Shown here piece after piece: positions 9,516 to 20,850 of a stretch of 28,791 nucleotides of DNA. The notes under the pieces were generated by a model. The model did not search any database, had not been told where the DNA came from, and worked only from the letters and a program-made list of their open reading frames with translations. Each line of letters begins with the position of its first letter. Positions within the stretch are counted from its first letter, which is position 1. This DNA comes from Pleurotus ostreatus/Saccharomyces cerevisiae fusant (taxonomy: Eukaryota; Opisthokonta), in the NCBI GenBank assembly GCA_024196135.1, contig JAMQCK010000315.1:1-28791 (forward strand), read 5' to 3'. The position numbers and the translations under genes are program-made.

Positions 9516-10554
9516 ATGAGCATGGCTGGACAGAAGAGACGTGCAGCCCCGCAGGATGACCCTCTGTACGCCTTCCTACTCCCTTCGACGGCGCCACCCT
9601 CACCTAGAACCACAGGGCCTCCCTGCCTTTGAGCGATTCAAATTCATGGTACTACCCGTCGTACGGATATGACACGGAGGACGAGGAGGAGACGATCATG
9701 CCTGGGTCGTCTCTGGGGAACTGGGGTAACAAGTCGACTCGCGGGGCGCGCTGGGTTAGGCGAGGGAAGATTGCAGCCTGGGGACCAGAAATGGACGATT
9801 GGCAGGTGCGTGGAGTACGCTCGAACCTGTTGCCGTCGCTGACAATGCGTAGACTGAGGAGCGCGCAAGGAAACGCATCAAGACGCTCATGCAGCAAAAC
9901 GCGCGCCCGTCGTCGCCGCCCCCTTCCCTCGAGCATCTCTCCCGTACGCCCTCCCCACCTCTGGTGGCACCCTACGACCAGCCGCTGGCCGAGCATGTCA
10001 CCTACACCTCGTTCGTCATGGACAAGGCTGTGACCCACACCTTCCGGTCCGGCCTCGTCGAAGAGCTCGAGAACGTCACGAATGGTCTAATCGAAGGAGA
10101 AGCAACAATGAAGCGGGCACTGGGCCGCTTGTGGCAGGTCATCAGCGAAGACCCTGATCGACTGCAGGGCAGCTCCCTACCCGTGACGAAGCTGGAGGAA
10201 GAAGACACCGAAGGCGTACCCGAGTACCAGATCGACCGCGCGAAGCGGTATGGGCGCGCTCCCGACCTCACCCCCACGACACACAAGCTCTTCCTGGTCG
10301 GGTCGCAACCGGGCGTTGTCGAGCCGTCGCACTTTACCAGTCTAGACACTCAGCGGGATACACTGGAGAAGAGTCTAGCAACCCTGCGCGAGTTGCAGGA
10401 CGACAACCGAGAATACGCAGAACGGTTGGCGGAGATCAGGGAAGGGCTCGGGGAGATTAAGGCGCAGAGGAACATCATTTGGCAGGATGTTCGCCAACGG
10501 GCTGTCTCTGAGTTGCAGGACGCGGCGGTAGCGTACGCCTCGTCGTCTATGTAG
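9516..10554 (+). CDS. RXT2: Rxt2-like subunit of the Rpd3L deacetylase complex
   Basis: Exons 9516-9565, 9616-9805 and 9853-10554 give 313 residues. The N-terminal third holds an acidic patch (DTEDEEE). A block follows that looks like the Rxt2 N-terminal domain: GNKSTRGARWVRRGKIAAWG, then EERARKRIK after the intron. In yeast, Rxt2 is a nuclear subunit of the large Rpd3 histone deacetylase complex. A middle region reads FVMDKAVTHTFRSGLVEELE. The C-terminal part (about residues 235-300) is a predicted coiled coil with LEKSLATLRELQDDNREYAE. The in-frame ATG at 9477 is an alternative start adding 13 residues. The assignment rests on recalled family sequence features, so it is moderate; the exon structure is firmer than the name. 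Confidence 0.6.
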
Positions 10555-10787
10555 ATCACTATCTGTATGCGTCTGGATTCGGACATTGTATTGTACTCAG
10601 TTTTCGCTGATTTCCTACTCGCTCTCGCTCTCGCTGTGCAGTGTGCTCTCTGCGACGAAGTCGGTGTCTGACGCGAGGCCAGGTGGTGGCGGAGGTTGCG
10701 GTTCCCGAGACTTTGTGGCGCGTCTCCTCGCTGCCGTCATCAATCACTGTGCGGGTTGGCTGGCGCACGACAAGCTTGTTTCCCGCC

Positions 10788-13700
10788 ATGACCCCGCCCA
10801 TACCAGAAGTCTTGGGGCTCACGCTCCGAGATCGTCTGCACATAAATGTCGAGCGTCCCCATATCCCCGTCGACCGACCAACAGAGAATGGACAGCCTAA
10901 CGGGAACACGCGTATGGACGGGGAGCTCCCCCCAGCCACCCCTCCCGAAGAGGGGGAGGACCGCTATATCCGCAAGCTGAAGATCTATGCAAAGAATCTA
11001 CCCTATTCCATTGAACCTGAGTCGAAGATGATGGAAATCCTCGACTTCATCCTGCTCCGCCTCACCCAGTGCGTGGAGGCGAAGGACTATGATGTCGGTC
11101 TCGTGCAGTGGGATTCCCTTCTGTCCTAGTACGTGGTTTCCCCCCTTCTTGCGTACTAGTATGCTTACATTCTGAAGCTGGATGATGCTCAAGTACCCCA
11201 TCCCGAAGGAGAAGCGCATTCGCCTCGCGAAGCTATACTACCACCTGTGCCATTTGCCGGGCATGTCCACAAGCAACATCGCGCTTTGCGCGGATGCGTT
11301 CAAGGCATTAACGCGGTCCAAGAAGAAGCTCTCGATCGAGGACATGCGGCTACCGTGGAAGCCAGTCTACGACCTACTAAGTAAAGACCTCTTCTTGGCG
11401 AGGCGCCAATTCGAGTATACGTGCGTGAATAGGCTTGAGGTCCATGAGAACGAACTCTAACGCTTGTTCAGGCAACTCTCATGGTGCATGGGGTACCTTG
11501 CCAGTCATGCCCGCCGCTTTTACCACCCGGCGGCAATTGAGGAGATGCTAAACACCTTCGTCCCGCTCATCAACAACACGAGCTTGAATAGCGTCCTGTG
11601 GTCGCAATATGCGCTCCTCACATTCCTTCCGGAGTCGCACCCTCAAGCGTATCTTCCCATGCTGTTCCGCCATTGGCAATCCGTTAATTCATACCTCTAT
11701 GATGAGCGGATGCTGGACTTCATCTCGAGATTGACAGTGTTGCATGTCGATCCAACCGTCAGTGACCCTCGGAAGATCACCGACATACCAGACGACGCGC
11801 TCTCTGAGGGCGAGGGGCGACCGAAGTGGGCGCACGAAGAACCCGAAGACAACTTCGTGTGGTCCGGCATATACAAGGACGTGGGTATATTCACAGAGCA
11901 GCAGTGGTCATGGGTGATGTGCAAGACGCTCGTGTCGATGGGTGAGTGAATTAAATGTATCTTATCTGCATACGTTGACAAGCGCCGCAGAAATCCCACT
12001 AGCGGACGCAGGTTCCCTGACCACAGGCCCGCAAGCCGACAATCAGGCAGCGTTCGAGATAGACCGCTTGCCCAAGGCAGCATGGCGTATTCCGTCGCTC
12101 GCTCGCATCCTGGTGTACTCTATGGCGCCTGACAGCATGCCCTCGCCTGCCTCGAACGCTCCAACACCAATGTTCACGCCAACACCCTCTGGCATGAATA
12201 CGCCGATGGTGCAATCGAGCTCGCTGAAGGAGTTCCTTGCCGCGCCGCTGGGCAGAGGCCACTCCGTTTCCCGTGGGAGGACGTACCTGGCGGGCTCAAA
12301 GGCGCTCGACTCGCTCGTGACGCTGATCGCGTCGGTGGAGAGCTTCTTCCATCCCACGAACTCGGGAGCGTGGACCGTAGACGTGAGTGCGGCCTATATC
12401 TCTGCGGACGAGCGACTGATTTTTCGCAGTTGAGCGCCTTCGTAAAGTATATTGCGTATGAGTTCAACAAGAGTAAGCTACATCTCTCTGCCTCGTGTGG
12501 TCCGCTCATCACCGTCAATCAGGATGGCATGAGGAGCACCAGCCAGACTGTAAAACACCTACAAACCGGCGTCTCACGCGGACTATGAAGCGCGAGCTCG
12601 TCAAGAGCATCCGCACCGTGGCGTTGCTTGCCATGTTCTCGCATGACCCTAAGGTCGTTGTCAATATCCAGAGTTGCTTGAAGTCGATGAGTGTGATGGA
12701 GCCTGATCTAATTTTGCACCCAATCTTGGACCGTGCGGTCCCGTCGTTGGAGGCGGTTGTCGAGGTGAGTTTGCGACAGTGATGAGCAGAACAGTGGATT
12801 GACCAACCGAGCAGACCCAACGCACGATCAGCATCATCAAGGCCCTCGGCGCTATCGCTCCTGCTATTGTCTGCCGCGACGTTTACTATCCCGGCGCGAA
12901 GTTCCTTGTACCCCTCTTGCAGTTGCTCATCCCAGGAATTGACCTCGTAAGTTCAGTCCTTCGACACCTCCAAGCCCTACTCATGTTCTCGTAGAACGAT
13001 CCTTCCAAGACCCTATGCACCACAGGCTTCCTCATGGAGATCGCGCAGTACATCAAGATCGCAGACCTCACTGCTGGCGAGCCCAAAGCTACCGACGACA
13101 CAGTTCCTGCTATGCCGAGCAACGCCTACGCCAACCTCGCGCTCCCTGCTTTCACCTCCGATATGGGCATCGCAGATATCACGTCGCGATTGTCCGACGA
13201 AGAAGAGGATGAACTGCTCAAGGCATCGACGCAAGACTTTGCGGACTGGATCGCGAACTTGGTCCGGCGGGTCATTCAGTTGCTTGAGAACCTGCCGGAG
13301 GAGGGCGCGAATGGCTCTGCTGGAGGCGAATTGGAAGGTGGATCGACCCAAGTTGTGAGTCAGAGCACGGCTGACGCACTCTTTTAGTGCAAGTCGTCGA
13401 TGCGGTCGCCGGCGCCTTCAGCCAAATTTGCGTGCACCTGTCAGAACCCCTCTTTGACATGGTCTTGGGCATGGTCTACGACTACGCGTCGCAGAATGTG
13501 CGTTCGAACGCAGTTCGCGCTGTTCATCAACTCGTGGAATGCGTTGCGAACGCGGACCCGGACAAGACGATCAGGCGGTTCTTGCCTCTGTGCGAGCGGA
13601 ATATCCGAATGGAGCTGGATAATGGTGCCGGATCTTTGCGCACGACAAACTCGAGTCGACCATTGCCGTCGGATGCGACGCTGCATTGGAGTAAGTGATT

Positions 13701-16700
13701 GCTGCGCTCGTTGTCAAGCGTCGCTGACGATGTTAGATTTGGCTATGCTCAGAGGCACTGTGTACAAGTAGGTCCTTCACGTTCTGGCCTCGAAATGCGC
13801 TTGCTCAATAATTGCCTCAGCGATGGCAGCGTGATCGTGAAGCACCGCGACGCTCTGCTCAACATAGTCAAGTTGCTTAGCAGCCGCTGCTACTCGAAGC
13901 GCGCATACTCGTGGACGGGCAAGTTCCTGACGAGCATGTTGATCACCCTGTCGCATACCTATCCGCTCGAGAACAAGTTTGTCAACCCCGACGAGTGGAA
14001 CAGCGAGGGTACGTGCCGACGAAATCAGCTAAGCTTAGACTAACATCGTAGCAGAATTTAACAAGGACCACTACAAGCACTGGGGCAAGATGTACACGTC
14101 GGAGGATGTGTCGGTGTCTTGGCATGTGCCCAACGAGCAAGAGATCGACTTCGTGCTCCAGATATTCCGCGAGCTGGTTGAGCCGACGTTGGCTACTTTG
14201 GAGGGTTTGCTACAGCCGGGTATGGTCGTGTTCTCGACATCCAGTCAGCGTCTGATCAACGTTAGGCGTCGTACGGGATGCCGTTTGGCGAAACGACTTT
14301 TGTCGCCATCTTAGCCTGGTCCGCAGCGCTTTCTCGGGAACGCCCACGCTACTTCAAGAGTTCCTGACCGAAGAGGAAGCACTCAACGAGAAGCTCGACA
14401 CCGACATCCTCAACGAGATCCCTGAGATGATCGCCAATATCGCACCGTGCACAGCTGGCTTTTGCTTGACGGACCCCGCCGATCCTCGGTACCAGTATGT
14501 GGTATCCTTGAAGCGACGATTCGGCAGCCTATTGCACCATGCTTCGACATCACTGCGGCAGCAAGGCGAAGAGAACACAGTTGACGCAGTACTTATCCTC
14601 GTGCGCTCGATACGCTCATACATGCTCGAGTACGGCGATTCTCGCGACAGGTGCGTGCGTTTTGCTCCAAGACCTCCATGTTTTGACCTATATGCAGCTT
14701 CTACGTCAACGAGGACCAGTACGCGTCCGAGCAGAACGTCGCCCGTCAGTACGCGAACCAGAAGGTTTGGCCTCGCGCAGTCTTCGTGCGGAGAGCAAGA
14801 TACTATCACTCGGCACGGTTGAGGTGGAACTCTATTGAGCGGGCACGCAGGAACACTGAGAACGCTCTCATCGACGACCTGGTGGTAAGCTCGGATTACC
14901 TCGTGAGGATCAATATCAGAGCTAACTCCACGCCAGGAATGGTCGCTTTGGCACTACCCTATCATCCGACAGTAGGGTCGATACAACTCATCAACCATAT
15001 ATATGCTAACACCCTCCAGGGCCGCACAGGGTGTACTCGATGCTGTCAACGGTGTAAGTGTAATCCATTCAGTCTTCCACCGCGCCGACTGACAACTATG
15101 CCAGACATACGACGGCGTAAGGAAGCGTGCTCTTCCTGTCCTGTTCAAGGCCTTGGAGCCCGGCACAGATGACGATCGCATGAAGGGAGCGTTGTGGACT
15201 CTAAACATGTCGGCCTTCGGCAAGTACGCGGTGGGCGAACCGACTCTCTGCGCCGACTTCTGGAACGCCATCTTTCGGAGCCAGTGGAATGAGAAGGTGC
15301 GTCATCTGTAGCCTTTCCCAGCGCTGTCTCAACGCTCGTTGCAGCCATCGATCCAAGAGGCTGTGTCTGTCGTTGCCGACAATGGTAAGGCATTTGGGCG
15401 GATGAAGGGCGGCACCACCATCAAGGCTGACAATACTGTGAAGCCCTCAATAGCTTCGTCGAACCGTGCTACTTGGTATACAACGTGCCGACACCGGAAG
15501 TTGACGAAGCTGTCAAGAACATCAAGGCAATATTGGACAACATGCCGAAGGACGCAGCATTGACCATACGCTGCAAGGAGAATAGGATGAAACGGGTTAG
15601 CTTGCAGGAGCGGTCAGCGGAGCGCATCGTAAGCAGACATGTTTTATGACTGCGGATGCATGCTGACGATGATAGACGAACATGGTGCTGGAGATTGGAC
15701 ATGCAGACAAGACGCATTGGCGCTACCTCATCGTGGCCATGCGTGTTCTGCGCACGCTGGTCAGGCGAGATGTCCCCTTGACGAAGGCTCAGATCGCATT
15801 CTTCCTCGAGAAATGCCACGACGAGCATCCAACGGTCGTAAGTACGAGACACTAATGCGCAACCACCATGTCTAATTGATGTTTTCCAGCGATACGTAAG
15901 GCCTCATACGTGCCATGTCATCTCCAAAGCTAACATCGTTGTGGCTTAGTATGCCCAACGCGCGGTGATGAAGGGCCTACGAAACATCAAGCTTCGCACC
16001 CTCTGCAAGACCTCCGCTGACCTCGTGCAATATCGTCCACGGAACCCCTTGAAGGAAGATGTAAAAATACAGCAGCTACCGATCGTCAAGAGACAGCTGC
16101 TGGACGCGTACCGTGACAAGCGTGTAGACCTCACGAAAGGCAGCGATCAGCCGTACGTAACATGTCATTTCTTGCGAGCTTGTACCTCACCCTTCGTAGG
16201 CTGCTACTGGACCAAGATCCGTTCTGGCTGGCCTGGCACGATCATATTACCATGACTCATGTACCGGACGTGGTCAAGTCGACTTACCAGCCATGGGAGG
16301 CTGCAAGTCAAGAAGCAGTCAAGGCGGTGCGCGAGATAGCCACGACGAAGCAATTTTGGGAGGATCTCGTCACGTATTACGGGGAGGAGAACCACGAATC
16401 GACGGTCGTCCAGGACAACATCGCTACGGTGAAGAGCATCTGTAAGTTTACCGCCTCGAAGAAGATTGGCAAACTCAGTATCTATCCACTTCTACAGTCC
16501 AACTACTCGAGGACGAGCCCTTCCCTATTGTCAAGCCCATACTCGCTGATTTGCTCTCTAAGAAGGACAAGAATAAGCAACGAGCTGGCGCAGAGCTTCT
16601 CGCAGGCGTCATTGGAGGGTCGAAGAATTGGCCCGGCGAGAAGCAGAAGACCCTCTGGGACTGGCTCACGCCCCAAGTGCCGTCGCTACTCGGAGGCAAC

Positions 16701-18537
16701 GTGCAGACTGATACGATCATGGTGTGGACAACCTTCCTGGAGTACATCTGTACGTCCTCCCGTCATGATCATTCGGGCTCTTCGCTGACCAGCTCGCAGT
16801 CTACAAGAAGGACCCTCGTCGCCTGCAGCCCTTCGTCGACTTCCTCATGAAGGAGTTCAAGATGGTTGACTTCCACGCCGAGATGTCGCTCGATGCGCTC
16901 AAGGTCCTGTCGATGTTCCGTGCTCTCTATGAGGAGTTGAATTGGAAGTTCTCGCCATGGACGAACGAGGTGCTGAACCGCTGCTGGGCGGAGATTCACA
17001 GCGAGCACGACGATATTCGTGCGTACTTTGGCGAGATCGTGGCTTTTGCGGGCAAGATCAAGGTGTGGTATACCTGCCTTACATGGGCTCAAGACTGACG
17101 CCAGCGTCTAGCTCTCCGCCCGCCCATCTATCCCCTCCGTCGAGGTCTTCGTCAAGGAGTGCCGGCGAGTGCCAGAGGAGTTCGACATCATGGGCACGCG
17201 CGGAGTGTATCACAAGAAGAAGGTCGTCGAGCTCGTGCAGAAGTTTGCTGTGTGGCGCCAGGAGCGGCAGCCGGGTGTCCGAGCGTTTCAGTCGACGTAC
17301 GACAGGGTCGGGATTACTGTTTGCAAGTGGCTGTTCCAGAGTGTGCACGATACAAATGCGGCGTCGGTGTTCGACTATATTTTGCCTTTGATGGTGAGTA
17401 TTGCCGGCATCATCGGGCGTCCTTCGACTGACAATGAATGCCTTTAGCCCGAGCTCTTCCGCTTCACGGAAGGTATGTTCAATGTTTCCGACTGAGAAGA
17501 CTCATGCTAATTTGTCTGTAGTGCCGGACAACGATGAGCTCGCGCAACGTGCCAACCTTCTGCTCGTCCGGATGTGCGGTGTGACGCCGCCAGCGTCACT
17601 CGTAAACCCAATACTCGACGCGATCTTTGATGCGATCCAGAATTCGCCGGTAAGTACAGCACCCATATCTTCGCAATGCGCGCTGACGATCCTTTCAGTC
17701 ATGGAGAGTGCGGTTGAAGGCTCTACCTCTCGTGCAGGTGTTCTACTTCCGTCAAGTGCCACTCATCGGCGAGCAGAAGATGGTTGAGATCATGGAGGTC
17801 CTCTGCAAATGCCTTGACGATGAAGTCGTCGAGGTGCGCGAGATGGCTGCGACTACGCTGTCAGGCATCCTTCGACTATCTCCTCGGCGCAGTGTGATAA
17901 CGCTGAAGGTCAGTCAACCCTCCTCTTTTCCAACCCTTCACCTACACGCCTCCTTCGCCTACACGCCGTCTTCATCTGCACGGACTTTACTCACACTTCC
18001 TTTTACCCAGGACCGCTTCGTCCGCCTAGCGAAGAATAGCCACATCCCTCCGCGGTCCGATCCCGGATACAGCGCCGCCATTCGACGTCGGCATGCGGCG
18101 ATCCTGGGCATCTGCGCGCTGGTGGACAGTTACCCGTATACGGTGGAGAAGTGGATGCCGGACTTGCTGGCGAATATTCTGGCGGAACATACGTATGACC
18201 CGGTGAGTGTTTGGTTCAATTTCGAGTCTGGGGAGGCATGGCGGGAAGTATGGGGGAAATGAGGATGAAGTGCTGGAGGGGACGAGGAATGTAGGAGAAC
18301 GAGATGGGAGAACGAAATGCTCAACAGTGATGCAGATACCCATCTCGACCGCGGTGCGAAACTGCGCGAGCAACTTCAAGAAGACGCACCAGGATACGTG
18401 GCACGAGGACTGCAAGAGGTTCAACGAGGACCAGATGGTGGCGCTGTCGACGTTGTTGACTGGGTCGTCGTATTGTGAGTTTAGCTTGTTTGGGTTGGAA
18501 AATAGGCATGTTGCTGACGGTCTTCGCAGACGCGTGA
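10788..18537 (+). CDS. BLM10: Proteasome activator Blm10/PA200
   Basis: A giant HEAT-repeat protein that caps the 20S proteasome. It has 2020 residues, near yeast Blm10. Exons: 10788-11128, 11178-11420, 11472-11941, 11991-12382, 12430-12472, 12523-12764, 12815-12946, 12995-13337, 13388-13690, 13737-13767, 13821-14008, 14055-14219, 14266-14650, 14698-14884, 14937-14971, 15020-15053, 15105-15296, 15345-15384, 15444-15628, 15676-15837, 15890-15895, 15950-16152, 16200-16441, 16498-16749, 16800-17062, 17112-17393, 17448-17472, 17522-17649, 17699-17908, 18011-18202, 18336-18474, 18530-18537. Family segments include LCHLPGMSTSN, FEYTQLSWCMGYL, DYASQNVRSNAVRAVH, RYYAQRAVMKGLR, FDIMGTRGVYHKKKVVELVQ and the C-terminal domain from SWRVRLKALPLVQVFYFRQ to HQDTWHEDC. 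The protein ends Ser-Tyr-Tyr-Ala, the HbYX-type tail that inserts into alpha-subunit pockets. The start is the first in-frame ATG. Confidence 0.93.
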
Positions 18538-18843
18538 AAGGACTTGAATGCAACGAACCAACGGACTGACAAAGAGAATCGAATTGCCTGTATCCCAGAT
18601 CCAATGGACAGCAGTAAGCGGAACAACAGAACGTAGAAGTGCCGAAGAACGTAGAAGAGGCCAAACCAGAACAGAAGGAGAACCAGAAGATCTACGATAC
18701 GACCATGAGAGGGTGAGTAATGCTACAGTAGGTAGAGGCGCAGTTTAATAGCACGAAATGTATCATGGAACAACAACAATTTCTCGAGGATACAGGTCGT
18801 GTGCGCGGGAAGTCAGGAGGGAATGAGGTGCAGGCTCAGAAGT
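18538..18843. other. Convergent 3' ends, BLM10 and HIT gene
   Basis: About 300 bp between the stop of BLM10 (plus) and the stop of the HIT-domain gene (minus). It is A/G-rich on the plus strand and would hold both 3' UTRs, possibly overlapping. I see no gene or repeat in it. Confidence 0.5.
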
Positions 18844-19628
18844 TCATAAACTTGAAGCGACCGGCGAAGGAGCAGGGGAATGTGTGGCGGATTCGATGTC
18901 GGTCTCGGGAAGGACGACAGGTGGTGGAGTGGTGTCCTTGCCGTCCGCGGTGCCTTGTCGTGCACCAGCTGCAGGGACTTTGTCGATTGGAGCGTGGCGG
19001 CGATCTTGGTAGCCGGACTTGACGCGGTTGTTTGAGACGGACTCGCTAGAACATGTTCAGCTTGGGAACGACCCCAGACGCATCCCACACACCGTATCTC
19101 AGCTATAAGGTCGTCAATCGCATACCACGCGATAGAGCTGAACGCCACCCCGCGCCACCAGCCCAGTTGGTCTGCCGGCTCGACGTATGCGTGCGCGTGA
19201 AGGTGGTCGGTCACAGGGATCTTGGTGTCTTTGAAGGGTGGTGTGATGAAGCCGATGCGGAAGGGCTGAGTGCTGCCTGGAGCGAGATCTTTCAAGAGTC
19301 GGTTGGCGATGTTACGGAGGTTGACGAGGAGGGGGAGGTCGCTTGAGGACTGGCGTGGGGTCAGGGAGGACTCTGGAGCGCGTGAGTGGGCGTACGAGCA
19401 TGTAGATAGAGGGGACATGCAGGCTATAATGGTCTGAGCTCTTGGGAACACAGTAAAGGCGAGGTAGACTCACTTGAAAGCGAAGACGATGTGCCCTGTA
19501 CTTGACACCGGATACGCCGTCTCACGATACGCAGTGAAAGTCCCGTCGCGCCACACAACGTCTTTGTTCGATGTCCCCGCTGCGACGATGCTGCAGAGAG
19601 GACAGCCAGGTCGCGGGGCGAAGGCCAT
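18844..19628 (-). CDS. Histidine-triad (HIT) family protein
   Basis: A nucleotide hydrolase or transferase of the HIT superfamily, 213 residues. Exons in transcript order: 19628-19474, 19423-19396, 19349-19093, 19045-18844. The N-terminus has a CPLC pair at residues 9-12, as in many HIT proteins. TGHIVFAFNLHVPSIYML forms the core strands. The active-site triad reads DHLHAHAY near residues 109-116, with the usual three alternating histidines. The C-terminal 70 residues are basic then Pro/Thr/Ser-rich, without a recognised domain. The start ATG lies in CTCACCATGGCC. Branch-type HIT proteins (Hint, Fhit, aprataxin-like) cannot be told apart here; the substrate is unknown. It is transcribed divergently from translin. 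Confidence 0.82.
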
Positions 19629-19742
19629 GGTGAGAGCGGGAGGCAAGCCGGTTACTGACCACTTGTCGACATGCGGGGAAGGTACTTGGTGCAGATCATT
19701 GACATCACCATCACGCGCGCCTATCTCTTGAACCCGCCCGTC
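19629..19742. promoter_or_regulatory. Compact divergent promoter, HIT gene and translin
   Basis: Only 114 bp separate the start codons of the two divergent genes, so both 5' leaders and core promoters must share this stretch or overlap the neighbour's leader. If translin starts at the upstream in-frame ATG at 19671, the gap is 42 bp. No TATA box is visible. Confidence 0.55.
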
Positions 19743-20795
19743 ATGTCCGCTGCTACCCCCCATCTCGCCCTCCACGGCAGAGACGACGTCCTGGGCGCTT
19801 TTGATGGCTTTAGACAACATCTTGACGAGCACCATGACCGACGAGAGCGTCTCATAAAGGTCCTTCCTCGCGCTTGTGCCACAAATTCACTCACTGAACC
19901 GCGTTCTGTGTAGTCCAGCCGGGATGCTACCAACCTCTCGAAGAAAGTCATCTTCCTCTTGCACCGCCTCATGACCGAAGACACCCCCGACCCGCGCAAA
20001 GCGGCGCGCCGAGGACACGAGAAGCTGAAAGAGGTACAGCAAATATACGCTGGGATGGCCGACAAGGGCGAGCTCGAAGGCGACCGCTTCTGGCGGTATC
20101 AGCACCAAGTGTCACCGGGACTGCAGGAATATATTGAAGCTCTATCTTATGCTCACTATCTTGAGCATGAAACCCTAATCTCTTTCGAGGAGGTACAACG
20201 AACTTTATGCAGGGAGGATGGGACGCCGGTATGTCAATGCATTTCTCTGCCAGGGATAGCTCTGGCTGACGTGCCTCTCGCCAGTACTTCCCGCTTACAA
20301 CATCAGACTACCTGCTCGGTGTATCAGACTTGACGGGCGAACTCATGCGCTTCGCAATATCGAGCATCTCGCGTCGAGGTGGCAGGACGAAGGCCGCCGA
20401 GATCTGCGCCTTCGTGAGGGATTGCAAAGCTGGTATAATACCCTCCCTCGTGCTTTGGGGCTCGACACTCATCCAATCTCACAGACTTCGAGCGCCTCAC
20501 ACCATACGTGCGAGAACTGCACAAAAAGCAGGCGGTCACGTCGCAGTCATTACAGAAAATAGAAGATGGTGAGTACACACTTCTCTCCAGTGACGATTCA
20601 TGACAGCAACAATCTGACCCCATCCCAGCCGCCTACACCATTGCCGTACGATTTTCCGAGTACGATGTACCGCCAGAGATGATGGAGGATATCGTGTCGA
20701 GTACGGTAGCAAACTTCAGCTCCGATCCACGAGAATCAAGAGGAAGGGGAAGGCGAGATGAGTACGACGATGAAGGCCGAGATGAATATGATTGA
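19743..20795 (+). CDS. TSN: Translin (RNA/ssDNA-binding C3PO subunit)
   Basis: Translin forms a helical octamer that binds RNA and single-stranded DNA. With the catalytic partner TRAX it makes the C3PO endoribonuclease. Exons: 19743-19859, 19914-20228, 20285-20432, 20485-20568, 20629-20795; 276 residues. Diagnostic blocks are FWRYQHQVSPGLQEYIEALS, AHYLEHETLISFEEVQ and YFPLTTSDYLLGVSDLTGEL followed by MRFAISS. Translin proper (not TRAX) is favoured by the YLLGVSDLTGEL wording. The usual length is about 230 residues. The excess is a C-terminal tail of alternating Arg/Gly and Asp/Glu/Tyr residues. An in-frame ATG at 19671 would add 24 residues; I prefer 19743 because the predicted N-terminus then matches the family better. 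All five exons join in frame. Confidence 0.9.
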
Positions 20796-20850
20796 ATAAT
20801 TGTGGTACATCCTGTGAAGCGTCCGATGTGCTAAGTATCGCGAACACGAG

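Noticed and set aside
10600..10650. CGCTCT-type short repeat upstream of BLM10
   Set aside because: Only about three imperfect copies, an ordinary pyrimidine-rich fungal leader; no evidence for a functional repeat.
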